From UBA6168 sp039819485 (GTDB lineage Bacteria > Bacteroidota > Bacteroidia > Chitinophagales > Saprospiraceae), in the NCBI GenBank assembly GCA_039819485.1, contig JBCBRY010000004.1, positions 62,001 to 126,000 of the forward strand: 64,000 nt of DNA. The letters run 5' to 3'. How positions within the stretch are numbered: the first letter of the stretch is position 1; every line of letters starts with the position of its first letter. The translations under genes and the position numbers were made by a program. The notes below the pieces were generated by a model, which did not search any database, had not been told where the DNA came from, and saw nothing but the letters and a program-made list of their open reading frames with translations. Shown here piece by piece: positions 55,006-63,449 of this stretch.

Positions 55006-56520
55006 TTGAAGAAAAAAATAATCTATTTGGGCTTTTTGATCGGGTTGGTTTTTTCAACTTGTAACCTGCCTGAGCAAGAGCCTAAAGATGTAGAAGAATT
55101 GTATGTGGCATATTGTGGTAGCTGTCACCTGAAGCCAGATCCTGCCAATATTCCAAAATCGATTTGGGAAGATCACGTGTTGCCTGAAATGGGGGCAAGG
55201 CTGGGTTATAAATACAATGGTTACAACCCTTTTTCAGGAAATACCATGAAAGAGAATTTGTACATCCGGATGACCGGAACCTACCCAAAAGAGCCCGTTA
55301 TTGATAGCGCTTCCTGGCAACTTATTCAACAGTATATTTTAGACGCAGCTCCTGAAAATATTTTTCCCGATACATTAAGGAACACCCGTAATTATAAATT
55401 GAGCCAGTTTCAACCTCAATTGATTTCTTTGGATGAAAATAAATTAGTGTCCGTCATGTCGGTTCAGTTTGATTCAGCGGCCAGCCAATTTGTAATTGGT
55501 GACGTGTACGGAAGTTTTCATCAGTGGCCCCGAAGATTTAATTCTTCCATGAATTTTAATTCGCCCGTCATTTCTTCTCTAAATAAAAAGAGTGGTTTGT
55601 ATACAACCGAGATAGGATATATGAACCCCAGTGAAATACCGCTGGGTGTTGTCCATAAAAAAAACAATGGGAATGTCGATACCCTGGCGAAGCAATTGCA
55701 CCGGCCTGTTTTTACAGAAATAATAGACCTTGATGAAGATGGAGAGGAAGAAATACTCCTTTGCGAATTTGGAAATTTGACTGGTGAGCTTTCCATGCTG
55801 GTAAAAGAAAATGGACAATTTGAAAAGAAGACTTTACTGCCACTTCCCGGTACCATTACCCTTCAGGTAACGGATATGGACGGCGACGGGAAAAAGGACA
55901 TCATCGTCTTGGCTTCACAGGGCAAAGAGGGGGTTTATATTTTATACCAAAAAAATAATTTGCAATTTAAAACGGAGCAAGCCATCAGCATGGGTTCGGA
56001 GTATGGGACAAGTTGGTTCGAATTAACAGATTATAACCAGGATGGTCATTTGGATATTTTGTTGGCCAATGGTGACAATGCAGATTATTCTGTTTTTTTA
56101 AAACCATTTCACGGTGTCCGCCTTTTTCTCAATAATGGTAAAAATGAATTTTTTCAAAAATGGTTTTATCCGATCTATGGTGCAACCAGGGTGTTGTGCA
56201 ACGATTATGATCTGGATGGAGATGTGGATATTGCAGTGATGGCATTTTTCCCCGATTTTGAAAATGCGCAAGAGGAAAGTTTTGTCTATCTGGAAAATAA
56301 AAATTCGGCAGAATATATTTTTAAACCGTACGTCTTTGATCAGGCAAAGTCCGGTCGTTGGATGGTAATGGAACAGGGCGACTACGACGGGGATGGGGAT
56401 GTGGACATTATGCTGGGTTCTTTTTTATTGCCAATTAACCGGAAAAAATATAAGTCCGTCATCGACCGCTGGCGGAATGATCGGGTCGACGTTTTGTTGT
56501 TGGAGAACCTGATTAATTAA
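55006..56520 (+). CDS. Lipoprotein with CxxCH heme site and VCBS repeats
   Basis: 504 residues from a TTG start (reading MKKKIIYLG; the TTG is the only start before the lipobox). Lipobox VFSTC puts Cys at 19. A cytochrome c motif C37-x-x-C40-H41 occurs in VAYCGSCHLKPDP. After it come VCBS/FG-GAP repeats (DLDEDGEEEILLCEFGN, DMDGDGKKDIIVLAS, DYNQDGHLDILLANG, DYDGDGDVDIMLGSF). It probably carries heme c on the outer face and may pass electrons to the ASPIC partner or to the double-thioredoxin lipoprotein downstream. A distal Met ligand is not identified. Operon position (58 bp after the ASPIC gene) is clear. Confidence 0.85.
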   Translation: MKKKIIYLGFLIGLVFSTCNLPEQEPKDVEELYVAYCGSCHLKPDPANIPKSIWEDHVLPEMGARLGYKYNGYNPFSGNTMKENLYIRMTGTYPKEPVIDSASWQLIQQYILDAAPENIFPDTLRNTRNYKLSQFQPQLISLDENKLVSVMSVQFDSAASQFVIGDVYGSFHQWPRRFNSSMNFNSPVISSLNKKSGLYTTEIGYMNPSEIPLGVVHKKNNGNVDTLAKQLHRPVFTEIIDLDEDGEEEILLCEFGNLTGELSMLVKENGQFEKKTLLPLPGTITLQVTDMDGDGKKDIIVLASQGKEGVYILYQKNNLQFKTEQAISMGSEYGTSWFELTDYNQDGHLDILLANGDNADYSVFLKPFHGVRLFLNNGKNEFFQKWFYPIYGATRVLCNDYDLDGDVDIAVMAFFPDFENAQEESFVYLENKNSAEYIFKPYVFDQAKSGRWMVMEQGDYDGDGDVDIMLGSFLLPINRKKYKSVIDRWRNDRVDVLLLENLIN

Positions 56521-56599
56521 TTACTGTTTTTAAAGTTTTGCCCTGTAATCGGGCTTATTGATTAACTTGAGTTTTTATTTTTTAATGAATTAATTAAAG

Positions 56600-57802
56600 A
56601 TGAATTATTGTAAATATACCAGCCGGTTTTTTGTTGCATTATTTTTTTTGGCATTGGTTGCCTGTCAAGAACCAGAAAAAAAATCAACAGATAGTACAGG
56701 GAATAATTTCTCAGAATTTAAGGCCAACCCACTGCTGGTGGCCAAACAGGAAGTACAGCCCCTGGCCATTGGGGCCGCTGCACCCGATTTTGATTTGCCG
56801 GGAGCAGATGGAAAATTTTATTCGCTCGATGACTTTGCGGAAGCGAAGGTGCTCGTTGTGGTTTTTACCTGCAACCACTGCCCAACGGCCCAGGCGTATG
56901 AGGAAAGAATAAAAAAAATAGCGACCGATTACCAGGGGCGAGGTGTGCAGCTGGTTGCCATTTCTCCCAACAGCCCCCTGGGCCTTTTGTATGAGGAATT
57001 GGGTTATTCCGATCTGGATGATGATTATGCCAGCATGGTGCTGCGTGCTGAAGGCGAACATTTTAACTTCCCTTATTTGTATGACGGTGACAACGAGTCC
57101 GCTTCGCTGAAATACGGCCCGGCAGCCACGCCGCATACTTATGTATTTGATGAAAAAAGAAAACTGCAATACATCGGCCGGTTGGATGACTCAGAAAAGC
57201 CCGGTACCGGAAATGCGGAAGATGTGAGGGCGGCAATTGATGCAGTATTGGCCGGAAGAATCCCTGAAGTACAGACCACCAAAACTTTTGGCTGTTCCAC
57301 TAAATGGGGCTGGAAAACGGAATTGAAAAAGAAGGTAAATGATGAATGGGCCACGAAACCCGTATCAGTCGCGTCCATTGATGAGGAGGGGATCAAAACA
57401 CTATTAAAAAATGAAAACTCTGGCAAATTGCGCCTCATCAACGTGTGGGCCACCTGGTGCGGCCCGTGTATTTTGGAATATCCGGAATTTGTGGTCTTGC
57501 AGCGCATGTACGGTGCCCGGGATTTTGAATTTGTTTCGATCTCTGCCGATAAACCGGAGAAGGAGGAGAGTGTCCTGAAATTTTTACAGGAAAAACAGTC
57601 GGCCCTCACCAATTACCTTTTTGACAAAGACGATAAATATGCGCTCATCGAAGCTGTTGATGAAACCTGGAACGGTGCCTTGCCCTACACTGTTTTGGTG
57701 GAACCAGGCGGCAGTGTCGTTTGGGCGCACCAGGGTGAAGTTGATTTTCTGGAATTGAAACGGGTGATTGTGAACCACGAAAAGATGGGCCGATTTTATT
57801 AA
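56600..57802 (+). CDS. Double thioredoxin-fold lipoprotein (redoxin + TlpA-like)
   Basis: 400 residues; lipobox LALVAC (Cys near 22). Domain 1 (about 55-215) is a peroxiredoxin/AhpC-TSA-like redoxin with C91-N-H-C94 (VVFTCNHCPTAQAYEERI) and PHTYVFDEKRKLQYIGRLDD. Domain 2 (about 255-395) is TlpA/DsbE-like with W-C287-G-P-C290 (VWATWCGPCILEYPEF). Two CxxC sites on one envelope-anchored chain imply thiol-disulfide exchange or reduction of a partner. It lies 79 bp after the heme c/VCBS gene and is the last gene of the susC-side block. The Cys-rich protein and the cytochrome-like lipoprotein are plausible partners; this is inference. Confidence 0.88.
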   Translation: MNYCKYTSRFFVALFFLALVACQEPEKKSTDSTGNNFSEFKANPLLVAKQEVQPLAIGAAAPDFDLPGADGKFYSLDDFAEAKVLVVVFTCNHCPTAQAYEERIKKIATDYQGRGVQLVAISPNSPLGLLYEELGYSDLDDDYASMVLRAEGEHFNFPYLYDGDNESASLKYGPAATPHTYVFDEKRKLQYIGRLDDSEKPGTGNAEDVRAAIDAVLAGRIPEVQTTKTFGCSTKWGWKTELKKKVNDEWATKPVSVASIDEEGIKTLLKNENSGKLRLINVWATWCGPCILEYPEFVVLQRMYGARDFEFVSISADKPEKEESVLKFLQEKQSALTNYLFDKDDKYALIEAVDETWNGALPYTVLVEPGGSVVWAHQGEVDFLELKRVIVNHEKMGRFY

Positions 57803-58193
57803 AAAGAATGGACGCCCGGTGGCACAGCGACATTTTAAAATCTTCTCTCCATATCATTACCAATATCCCCGGTTGTCTACCTATTTTGTCCCGTTATTTT
57901 ATTAATAAACATAAGTTGCGTTGTCGTTTGACAGATGGTTTTAAACACTTGACGAAAGTGGATTATTAGTAGATGTTCCTGATAAAAAGGGAGAATAGGT
58001 CTCTGCGTCTTCTCTGTTTAGGCTCTGCGTAAAAATGTGTTTTTCATTGTTGCGCAGCGTTGCGCGAAGAAGACACGGCGTTTAAACAGAGAAAAATTAG
58101 GCGGTCATTTTAATTTGATCACCTGCTTAAAGTAAAAACCACGCAATACCAACACTGATCAACCACCTCGCATCTAAAATCAATAAATACAAA
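57803..58193. other. Gap with CTCTGCG inverted repeat and repeat-end fragment
   Basis: No gene. A CTCTGCG-type imperfect hairpin spans about 57997-58093 (CTCTGTTTA pairs with TAAACAGAG). Next to it, read on the minus strand, 58103-58133 matches the left end of the palindrome-ended repeat (TTAAGCAGGTGATCAAA...AAAATGAC). Confidence 0.6.
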
Positions 58194-59825
58194 ATGAAAA
58201 CCTACGCCGATCTCATTGATCCCGTCAAAATTGCCAATTTCAACGAATTAGAAGACCGCCAGCCGACACCTGCGCTCGTTGAAAACACTGATCTCGTGAT
58301 CGTCCGCTACGATGAAAAAGTATCCGTTCTGTACGGGCGCTGCCTGCACCGTGGAGCGATGCTGTCCGACGGCCATGTCGATGAGCGGGATAACCTCATC
58401 TGTGGCGTTCATCATTGGGACTACCGGGTGGATACCGGTGTCAGTGAATACAACAACTCCGAGGTCTTGTACAAATTCAGGTCTGCGGTCCATGAGGGCA
58501 TGGTGTACGTGGACAAAGCGGATGTCATCGCTTACGAGGAACTGCACCCACAACCGTTCAAACGGGATGAATACCTCGGCCAATATGCCGATACCCATCC
58601 CGAAAGTACCGAGCCATACACTCGCTACATCAATGAACTGGCAAAAAATGGCTTGAAAAACTGGGGCCACCACGGCCCTTCTGCCGCAATGGGCGTGGAC
58701 AGGAATACCCTTCCCAAATGGGAGGATATCCAGTTTCTGCCGGCGCAACTCCATTACCGTCCCTTGCTCGATGATGAGGCTGTCTCTACCAAGGTCGTCA
58801 TTGGACCAAAAGCTGGAAAGCCACTGGAACTTGACATTCCCTTGTTTGTTTCAGATATGTCGTTCGGTGCCTTGTCGAGGGAAGCCAAAATAGCCTTATC
58901 GAAAGGTGCTGAACTGGCTGGAACCGGTATTTGCTCAGGAGAGGGCGGAATGCTGCCAGATGAACAAGCCAGTAATTCCCGTTACTTTTATGAGCTGGCG
59001 TCTGCCCAGTTTGGCTTCAGCTATGAGAAAGTGAAATTGGCTCAGGCTTTCCATTTCAAAGGGGGGCAGGGGGCCAAAACCGGAACGGGGGGCCACCTGC
59101 CCGGCAAAAAAGTAACCGCGGAAATTGCTGCTGTCCGGGGCCTGGAAGTTGGACAAAATGCCATTTCGCCCGCTGCTTTTCCCGATCTGAAAACGCCTGA
59201 TGATTTTCGTGAAATCGCTAAAGAAGTGCGCCTGATCAGCGGAGGTATTCCTATCGGCTATAAAATAGCGGCAAGCCATGTTGAAAAAGATATCGACTTT
59301 GCCCTTGAAGTCGGAGTAGATTACATCATCCTCGACGGAAGAGGGGGTGGAACGGGCGCTGCTCCCACCATTCTCCGCAACAACATCAACGTACCAACAA
59401 TACCTGCACTTGCACGAGCCCGTCGCCACCTCGATAAAGTTGGGGCTACGGATGTGACGCTCATCATTACCGGCGGTCTGCGGGTAGCCGAAGACTTTGC
59501 GAAAGCGATGATGCTCGGAGCAGATGCCATCGCCGTTTCCAATTCCGCGCTGCAGGCCATCGGCTGTCTGGGTATGCGGGCCTGCAATACCAATAATTGC
59601 CCAGTCGGCATCGCTACGCAAAAAGACCACTTGCGCGCACGCTTGGAAATTGAGAAATCCGCAAAGCGGCTCTACAATTATTTCCATGCCACCAATGAAC
59701 TCATCAAAGTAGTGGCCCGCGCGTGCGGGCACGACGATGTCGGGAAGTTTAATTTTAATGACCTGAGCACCTATAATTATGACATGCACCGGCTGACGGG
59801 AATCCGGTATGCCGGTGTGTCGTAA
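58194..59825 (+). CDS. Rieske-FMN glutamate synthase-like fusion
   Basis: 543 residues. The N-terminal Rieske domain has C-x-H at CLHRGAM and C-x-x-H at CGVHHWDY (about residues 44-80), the ligands of a [2Fe-2S] cluster. The C-terminal ~390 residues match the glutamate synthase central/FMN domain: VSDMSFGALSREAKIALSKGAELAGTG, GQGAKTGTGGHLPG, GGGTGAAPTILRNN, and the Cys triplet of the [3Fe-4S] cluster in CLGMRACNTNNCPVG (C-x5-C-x4-C). There is no glutaminase domain, so the donor of ammonia or the true substrate differs from GltB. Rieske and FMN parts on one chain suggest an oxidoreductase with its own electron relay. It stands alone, followed by two 33-bp repeats. Confidence 0.88.
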   Translation: MKTYADLIDPVKIANFNELEDRQPTPALVENTDLVIVRYDEKVSVLYGRCLHRGAMLSDGHVDERDNLICGVHHWDYRVDTGVSEYNNSEVLYKFRSAVHEGMVYVDKADVIAYEELHPQPFKRDEYLGQYADTHPESTEPYTRYINELAKNGLKNWGHHGPSAAMGVDRNTLPKWEDIQFLPAQLHYRPLLDDEAVSTKVVIGPKAGKPLELDIPLFVSDMSFGALSREAKIALSKGAELAGTGICSGEGGMLPDEQASNSRYFYELASAQFGFSYEKVKLAQAFHFKGGQGAKTGTGGHLPGKKVTAEIAAVRGLEVGQNAISPAAFPDLKTPDDFREIAKEVRLISGGIPIGYKIAASHVEKDIDFALEVGVDYIILDGRGGGTGAAPTILRNNINVPTIPALARARRHLDKVGATDVTLIITGGLRVAEDFAKAMMLGADAIAVSNSALQAIGCLGMRACNTNNCPVGIATQKDHLRARLEIEKSAKRLYNYFHATNELIKVVARACGHDDVGKFNFNDLSTYNYDMHRLTGIRYAGVS

Positions 59826-59828
59826 CGC

Positions 59829-59894
59829 TCCATGTAACTCGGATTGCCAATCCGGGCAACTTCCATGTAACTCGGATTGCCAATCCGAGCAACT
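59829..59894 (+). repeat. Two tandem 33-bp repeats with palindromic core
   Basis: TCCATGTAACTCGGATTGCC... occurs at 59829-59861 and again at 59862-59894 with one base changed (CCGGGC versus CCGAGC). Each unit holds the palindrome CGGATTGCCAATCCG. They start 3 bp after the stop codon of the Rieske-glutamate synthase gene; they may terminate transcription or be REP-like. Confidence 0.85.
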
Positions 59895-60078
59895 TGCCGG
59901 CAATGTTTATGTTTCAAGAAAGATTTACATAAAATCAACCCTCCTCATCAATTGTCAGGTGAGGTTTCAAATAAGTGTAATTGTCCGTAAAAAGTCTTGT
60001 TGGGTCTATGTCAAATGTGTTAAAATATAGCCCCCCCTTGGCTGATATTCGCGCTTATTGCCCATGATGAAAATTAGA

Positions 60079-60110
60079 TTTTAATCAATGACCTTCCATG
60101 TGTATCTTTG
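60079..60110 (+). promoter_or_regulatory. Promoter of cNMP-binding protein gene
   Basis: TTTT (60079-60082, near TTTG) is followed after 20 bp by TATCTTTG (60103-60110), an exact TAnnTTTG -7 box. Transcription would start near 60117, downstream of the TTG at 60108, so the gene most likely starts at ATG 60159. Confidence 0.6.
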
Positions 60111-60158
60111 GAATTCTCAGGCACTCAACAAATAATACCGGAAACGATCCAAAAACAC

Positions 60159-61262
60159 ATGATCCAAACAAGCCTGATCGGAAAATTGTCCCTGCAATGG
60201 GATTTACGGCTCGGCCCCTATCGCGCCTTTTTTGCCCAAAGTGAAAGAGAAATAAGGAACTGTGTACAAACGATTGGTCTTGAAAAAGGTAGGATGGGGC
60301 AGGTGCAGCAAAATGAGGTTTCGAGGCAATTTGCCATCTGTGAAGATACCCGCACCAATGAGGTGGTGGCCTGCCTTTATCTGTGTGATGTGGTGGAATT
60401 GAACGAAGACCTATCCAAAAAAGAAGCATATAATCTTTCCTTTTTTAAAGAAGAATGGCTGTCTGAAATAGCGGCTCTTTCCCCTGTCTACTTTCGGACG
60501 AATGAAGAAAAAACTCTGATTTCCCAGGTGTTGATCAGTCACTGTTTTATTGAAATTCTGAAAGCGAGGGGACAGGCCTTGATCATTCCCTGCGATATAG
60601 GCTTTTTTTCCATTTACAAACGGTTCGGCCTGCGCCCGATCGGTTCGCTCCGCAACGACCTGGGCGACGGACATTCCATTCCCATGATCTTGCTGCCCGA
60701 CTGGGAATATCTGTCGCTCATTCACTCGCCGATATTGGATTTGTTCCAGAGCCGGCACTTCCCGCCCTATCAGGATATTTGCGAATGGTACTATCAGTTG
60801 GTTCGGAAAAACAGTGAGCTACAGATTGGTTCTGCTTTTTACCCGGAACAACAGGAGGATTTTGAAAAACACCGTGCCCTTACGGAAGGACTGAGCCCCA
60901 AAGGCCTTGAACGATTTCTGGACAGTGCGATGGTCGTCAAATGCCGGGAGGGGGAGGTATTGATTTCGGAAAACGACGCCGGGAAAGCAATCGGGTACAT
61001 TGAGAAAGGGATCGTTCATGTGGTCATTGGCGGAAAGACGGTGGTGCTGCTGAGCGAAGGCGATATTTTTGGTGAAATTGCATTTATACTCAATACGAAG
61101 CGCTCGGCCCAGGTGATCGCTGCCGGGCCTGATACAGAAATTGTGCTGTTCAGCAGCAAGACCATCGAGTCGTTGAACGAGGGTGACAAAATGATCGTCT
61201 GGCGGAATTTGTCGCGGGTGCTGGCACAGCGGCTCGTACTGACGAACCGCCTACTGGGATAA
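60159..61262 (+). CDS. Acyltransferase-like domain fused to cyclic-nucleotide-binding domain
   Basis: 367 residues from ATG 60159; the TTG at 60108 overlaps the promoter and is rejected. The N-terminal ~230 residues resemble a GNAT/autoinducer-synthase-like fold (RLGPYRAFFAQSEREIRN, DTRTNEVVACLYLCDV, ILKARGQALIIPCDIGFFSIYKRFGLRPIG, where the last part is a typical acceptor/acyl-CoA-domain ending). The C-terminal ~110 residues are a cNMP domain (VKCREGEVLISENDAGKAIGYIEKGIVHVVIGGKTVVLLSEGDIFGEIAFILNTKRSAQVIAAG), with GEIAFIL at the phosphate-binding cassette. A transferase regulated by cAMP or a similar ligand is the likely idea; the order of domains is the reverse of mycobacterial cAMP-regulated acetyltransferases. 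Convergent with the methyltransferase gene. Confidence 0.72.
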   Translation: MIQTSLIGKLSLQWDLRLGPYRAFFAQSEREIRNCVQTIGLEKGRMGQVQQNEVSRQFAICEDTRTNEVVACLYLCDVVELNEDLSKKEAYNLSFFKEEWLSEIAALSPVYFRTNEEKTLISQVLISHCFIEILKARGQALIIPCDIGFFSIYKRFGLRPIGSLRNDLGDGHSIPMILLPDWEYLSLIHSPILDLFQSRHFPPYQDICEWYYQLVRKNSELQIGSAFYPEQQEDFEKHRALTEGLSPKGLERFLDSAMVVKCREGEVLISENDAGKAIGYIEKGIVHVVIGGKTVVLLSEGDIFGEIAFILNTKRSAQVIAAGPDTEIVLFSSKTIESLNEGDKMIVWRNLSRVLAQRLVLTNRLLG

Positions 61263-61274
61263 CGCCGTCCACTT

Positions 61275-61976
61275 TTATTTTTCTGAACCTGTAAATCTAT
61301 AATAGGAATTGACAACTTCTTGCCCGGTGTAGTTTGGTCCGGCTTTGTCATCTGCACCCAAATATGCAAACTTAGATTTGATTGTTTTTTTGCCAGTAGA
61401 ATAAATTAGTTTTTTTCGAAGGTTGATTTCAATATTATTTTCGTTAAAAAATTTCATCGTTGCTCTTTTCCTTTGTTTAATATTCTGTACCAGTATGTTT
61501 GATAAGTCTAAATTTCCAATGAAATGGCCGTTTGTTTTTAATGCTTCTATCGCTTTTAAAACCAGGCCAATTTTATCGCCCACATAATGCAGTCCATGTA
61601 CGATGGTAATTAAATCATATTCTTTTTCGGGTGTCCAGTTTTCTAAATTCTGTACACTTAAAATTAAATTGGAGAAACCGGGTGCATGAGTAAAAAAATC
61701 GACCAAATCAATCCCTTCTAATTCATATTTATTTGATAATTTTTTTTCTTCTAAAAATTGGGCAGCCTGAATGAGGGCGTTTCCTTTTCCGCAGCACAGA
61801 TCCAACCACCGAACGTTTTTTTGCTCTTTTAAATTGAGTAAAAAATCAACTGGATTTAAATGAATGTCCTTTTCGTAACTATTAATGCCAAACGCATTTC
61901 TTTCCCGGTTCATCGAATTGTTGGCCACAACGGGTGACCATGCCAGTTCATCTTTGTTTAGCAGTTTGGATTGCAT
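61275..61976 (-). CDS. Class I SAM-dependent methyltransferase
   Basis: 233 residues. Motif I is VRWLDLCCGKGNALIQAA (about 55-72), the SAM-binding glycine loop; then LEGIDLVDFF (motif II acidic), NWTPEKEYDLITIVHGLHYVGDK (motif III/IV) and ALKTNGHFIGNLDL (motif V-like). The substrate cannot be read from sequence. It ends 12 bp from the convergent cNMP gene. It lies after the frame-broken DUF998-like gene on the same strand (28-bp gap), so they were probably one operon. Confidence 0.85.
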   Translation of the reverse strand: MQSKLLNKDELAWSPVVANNSMNRERNAFGINSYEKDIHLNPVDFLLNLKEQKNVRWLDLCCGKGNALIQAAQFLEEKKLSNKYELEGIDLVDFFTHAPGFSNLILSVQNLENWTPEKEYDLITIVHGLHYVGDKIGLVLKAIEALKTNGHFIGNLDLSNILVQNIKQRKRATMKFFNENNIEINLRKKLIYSTGKKTIKSKFAYLGADDKAGPNYTGQEVVNSYYRFTGSEK

Positions 61977-62004
61977 TATTTTTATATTGAAAATTAATCA
62001 GCGC

Positions 62005-62586
62005 TCATTGTTTTTTCAACAATAAATCAATTGACGTAATGGCAGTCCAGCCAAAAACAGTTAAAAATACCAATCTGTGGGTAACCGGCATCGACCAAAA
62101 AACCACTACCGCACCGACCATTGAAATTACTATTAATATCGCAGCTATATTTGCACTTTTCTGAATACTTTTTCCGACCAACTGGTTATAAGAAATTCTT
62201 GCCAACCCAAATAGCCAAAAAGCAAGTGCCAGGCATATGGCTACAATAGGGGCTTTGGAAACAGGTGAGTCTGATTTCGCCATGTCCATTGGAAAAGACG
62301 TAAATGCGAGCCTCACTCCAAACAGCGCTAAAATAATTTGTCATTTAGGGTTTTTCCGTAGTAAATCCCGAACCCGAATAATATGGTGCCAACTAATCCG
62401 AATCCGGTCAGGTTCCACCAAAATGAATAGGGTTCTCCTTTTGCTCCGGGTTTGCTTACAAAGTCTTCAATAAAGTTGAAATCTGCATTTAAATTTCCAA
62501 AAATTATTAATGATGCTAAAAATAAAATGACACTTAACAAACCTAAGGTGCCCGATATTTTTTGCGTTTTAATTGCTTTTATGCAT
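62005..62586 (-). pseudogene. DUF998-like membrane protein gene broken by two frameshifts
   Basis: Two open frames, 62328-62540 and 62005-62316, encode the two halves of one multi-TM protein. The first ends ...GFGIYYGKTLNDKLF, the second continues LALFGVRLAFTSFPMDMAKSD...; adding one A in the AAA run on the minus strand at 62337-62339 joins them as NDKIILALFGVRLAF. A second indel in the A-run at 62577-62580 would give a proper ATG start at 62586 (MHKAIKTQKISGTLGLLS). Membrane helices (LSVILFLASLIIFG, WNLTGFGLVGTILFGFGIYY, IVAICLALAFWLFGLA and others), a FVSKPGAKGEPYSFW loop and the SFPMD motif fit DUF998. Either a decayed gene or two homopolymer sequencing errors. Confidence 0.6.
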
Positions 62587-62715
62587 GATCGCTTTGGTGG
62601 ATTTTTTTAAAATTATTTAAAAATGACGGTCGGAGTTTTATGTGTCCAATTGTTCCTTTAATGCACCGTTAATGAAATTATTTATCTTTTTATTTTTTAC
62701 GGTTATAAGCAGGTG

Positions 62716-62831
62716 GTCAAAAAAAATGACACTTTTTCTTTGCTTGAAAATGAGTCTTGAGGCTTGGAAAGCAAATATTTGTCAAAAGAAAAGTGTCATT
62801 TTTAGCGCCCCTTATTTTGTCCAAGGACTTA
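62716..62831 (+). repeat. Interspersed palindrome-ended repeat, copy 4
   Basis: TAAGCAGGTGGTCAAAA (just upstream), AAAAATGACACTTTTTCTTTGCTTG, GAGGCTTGGAAAGCAAATATTTG and AAAAGTGTCATTTTTAGCGCC, ending next to the YdeI-like stop codon at 62829. It is about 75-80 percent identical by eye to copy 3. A frame of ~43 codons also runs through it. Confidence 0.9.
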
Positions 62832-63449
62832 CTTGTCGTGTAAGCCTACTCCGTTGAGTATTTTTCCAATGCTTTTATTGATCCTGGACTCTCGTGTTTT
62901 CGATTGTTTGGGGGCCGAGAAATAAATAATGTAACCTCTTTGCCGTCCGGGGGTTAATGCTTCAAACGCACCTTTTAAAATAGGGTCTTGGTTGAATTTT
63001 TCTTCCAATTCGAGAGGGATCGGCTCTGGATGCTTTTTAAATTTTATGTTCAATCCTGCTTTTTCAATTTCAATTGCTTCAAAAATACAGGCTTTTATTT
63101 CGGCTTCCATTTTCCTGATCTTCTCCGTGTTTGTAAATTTAATCAAGCGGGCAGCTTGTGAATTTTTACCCGGTTTTTCCAGGAGTTCAGTATTGTTTTT
63201 TATTAACGAACCTTTGAAAAAACTGATGGCACAATATTTTTTGAATGCACTGACCAACAAAACATTCTTGTTCCGAAATGTATAACAGGGAACACCCCAC
63301 TTACACTCTTCTTTTAATCCACAACTCAGCACAATATTTCTCAATAACTCCAATTGAGGGATCCATTTAAGGGCTTTGCAATCGGGTGTGCCGCCAAGTG
63401 GACAACGCCCGCAGCCATCCAAGAAATAATTGTCAACGGTTTTATTCAT
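62829..63449 (-). CDS. YdeI/OmpD-associated family protein with DUF1801-like domain
   Basis: 206 residues. A Cys-rich N-terminus (DGCGRCPLGGTPDCKALKW) is followed by a DUF1801-like region (ECKWGVPCYTFRNKNVLLVSAFKKYCAISFFKGS). The C-terminal part matches the YdeI/OmpD-associated pattern (IPLELEEKFNQDPILKGAFEALTPGRQRGYIIYFSAPKQSKTRESRINKSIGKILNG). These proteins are soluble, of unsettled biochemical function. Its start codon overlaps the stop of the upstream gene by one base (TAATG), so the two are translationally coupled. The 3' end runs into the interspersed repeat copy 4, which abuts the stop codon. Confidence 0.82.
   Translation of the reverse strand: MNKTVDNYFLDGCGRCPLGGTPDCKALKWIPQLELLRNIVLSCGLKEECKWGVPCYTFRNKNVLLVSAFKKYCAISFFKGSLIKNNTELLEKPGKNSQAARLIKFTNTEKIRKMEAEIKACIFEAIEIEKAGLNIKFKKHPEPIPLELEEKFNQDPILKGAFEALTPGRQRGYIIYFSAPKQSKTRESRINKSIGKILNGVGLHDK

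Noticed and set aside
59829..59894. CRISPR-like repeats
   Set aside because: Only two units directly abutting, without spacers and with no cas genes in the window.
58935..59903. 322-codon minus-strand ORF
   Set aside because: It lies opposite the Rieske-glutamate synthase gene, whose motifs are intact; its start falls in the 33-bp repeats and it has no protein-like motifs.
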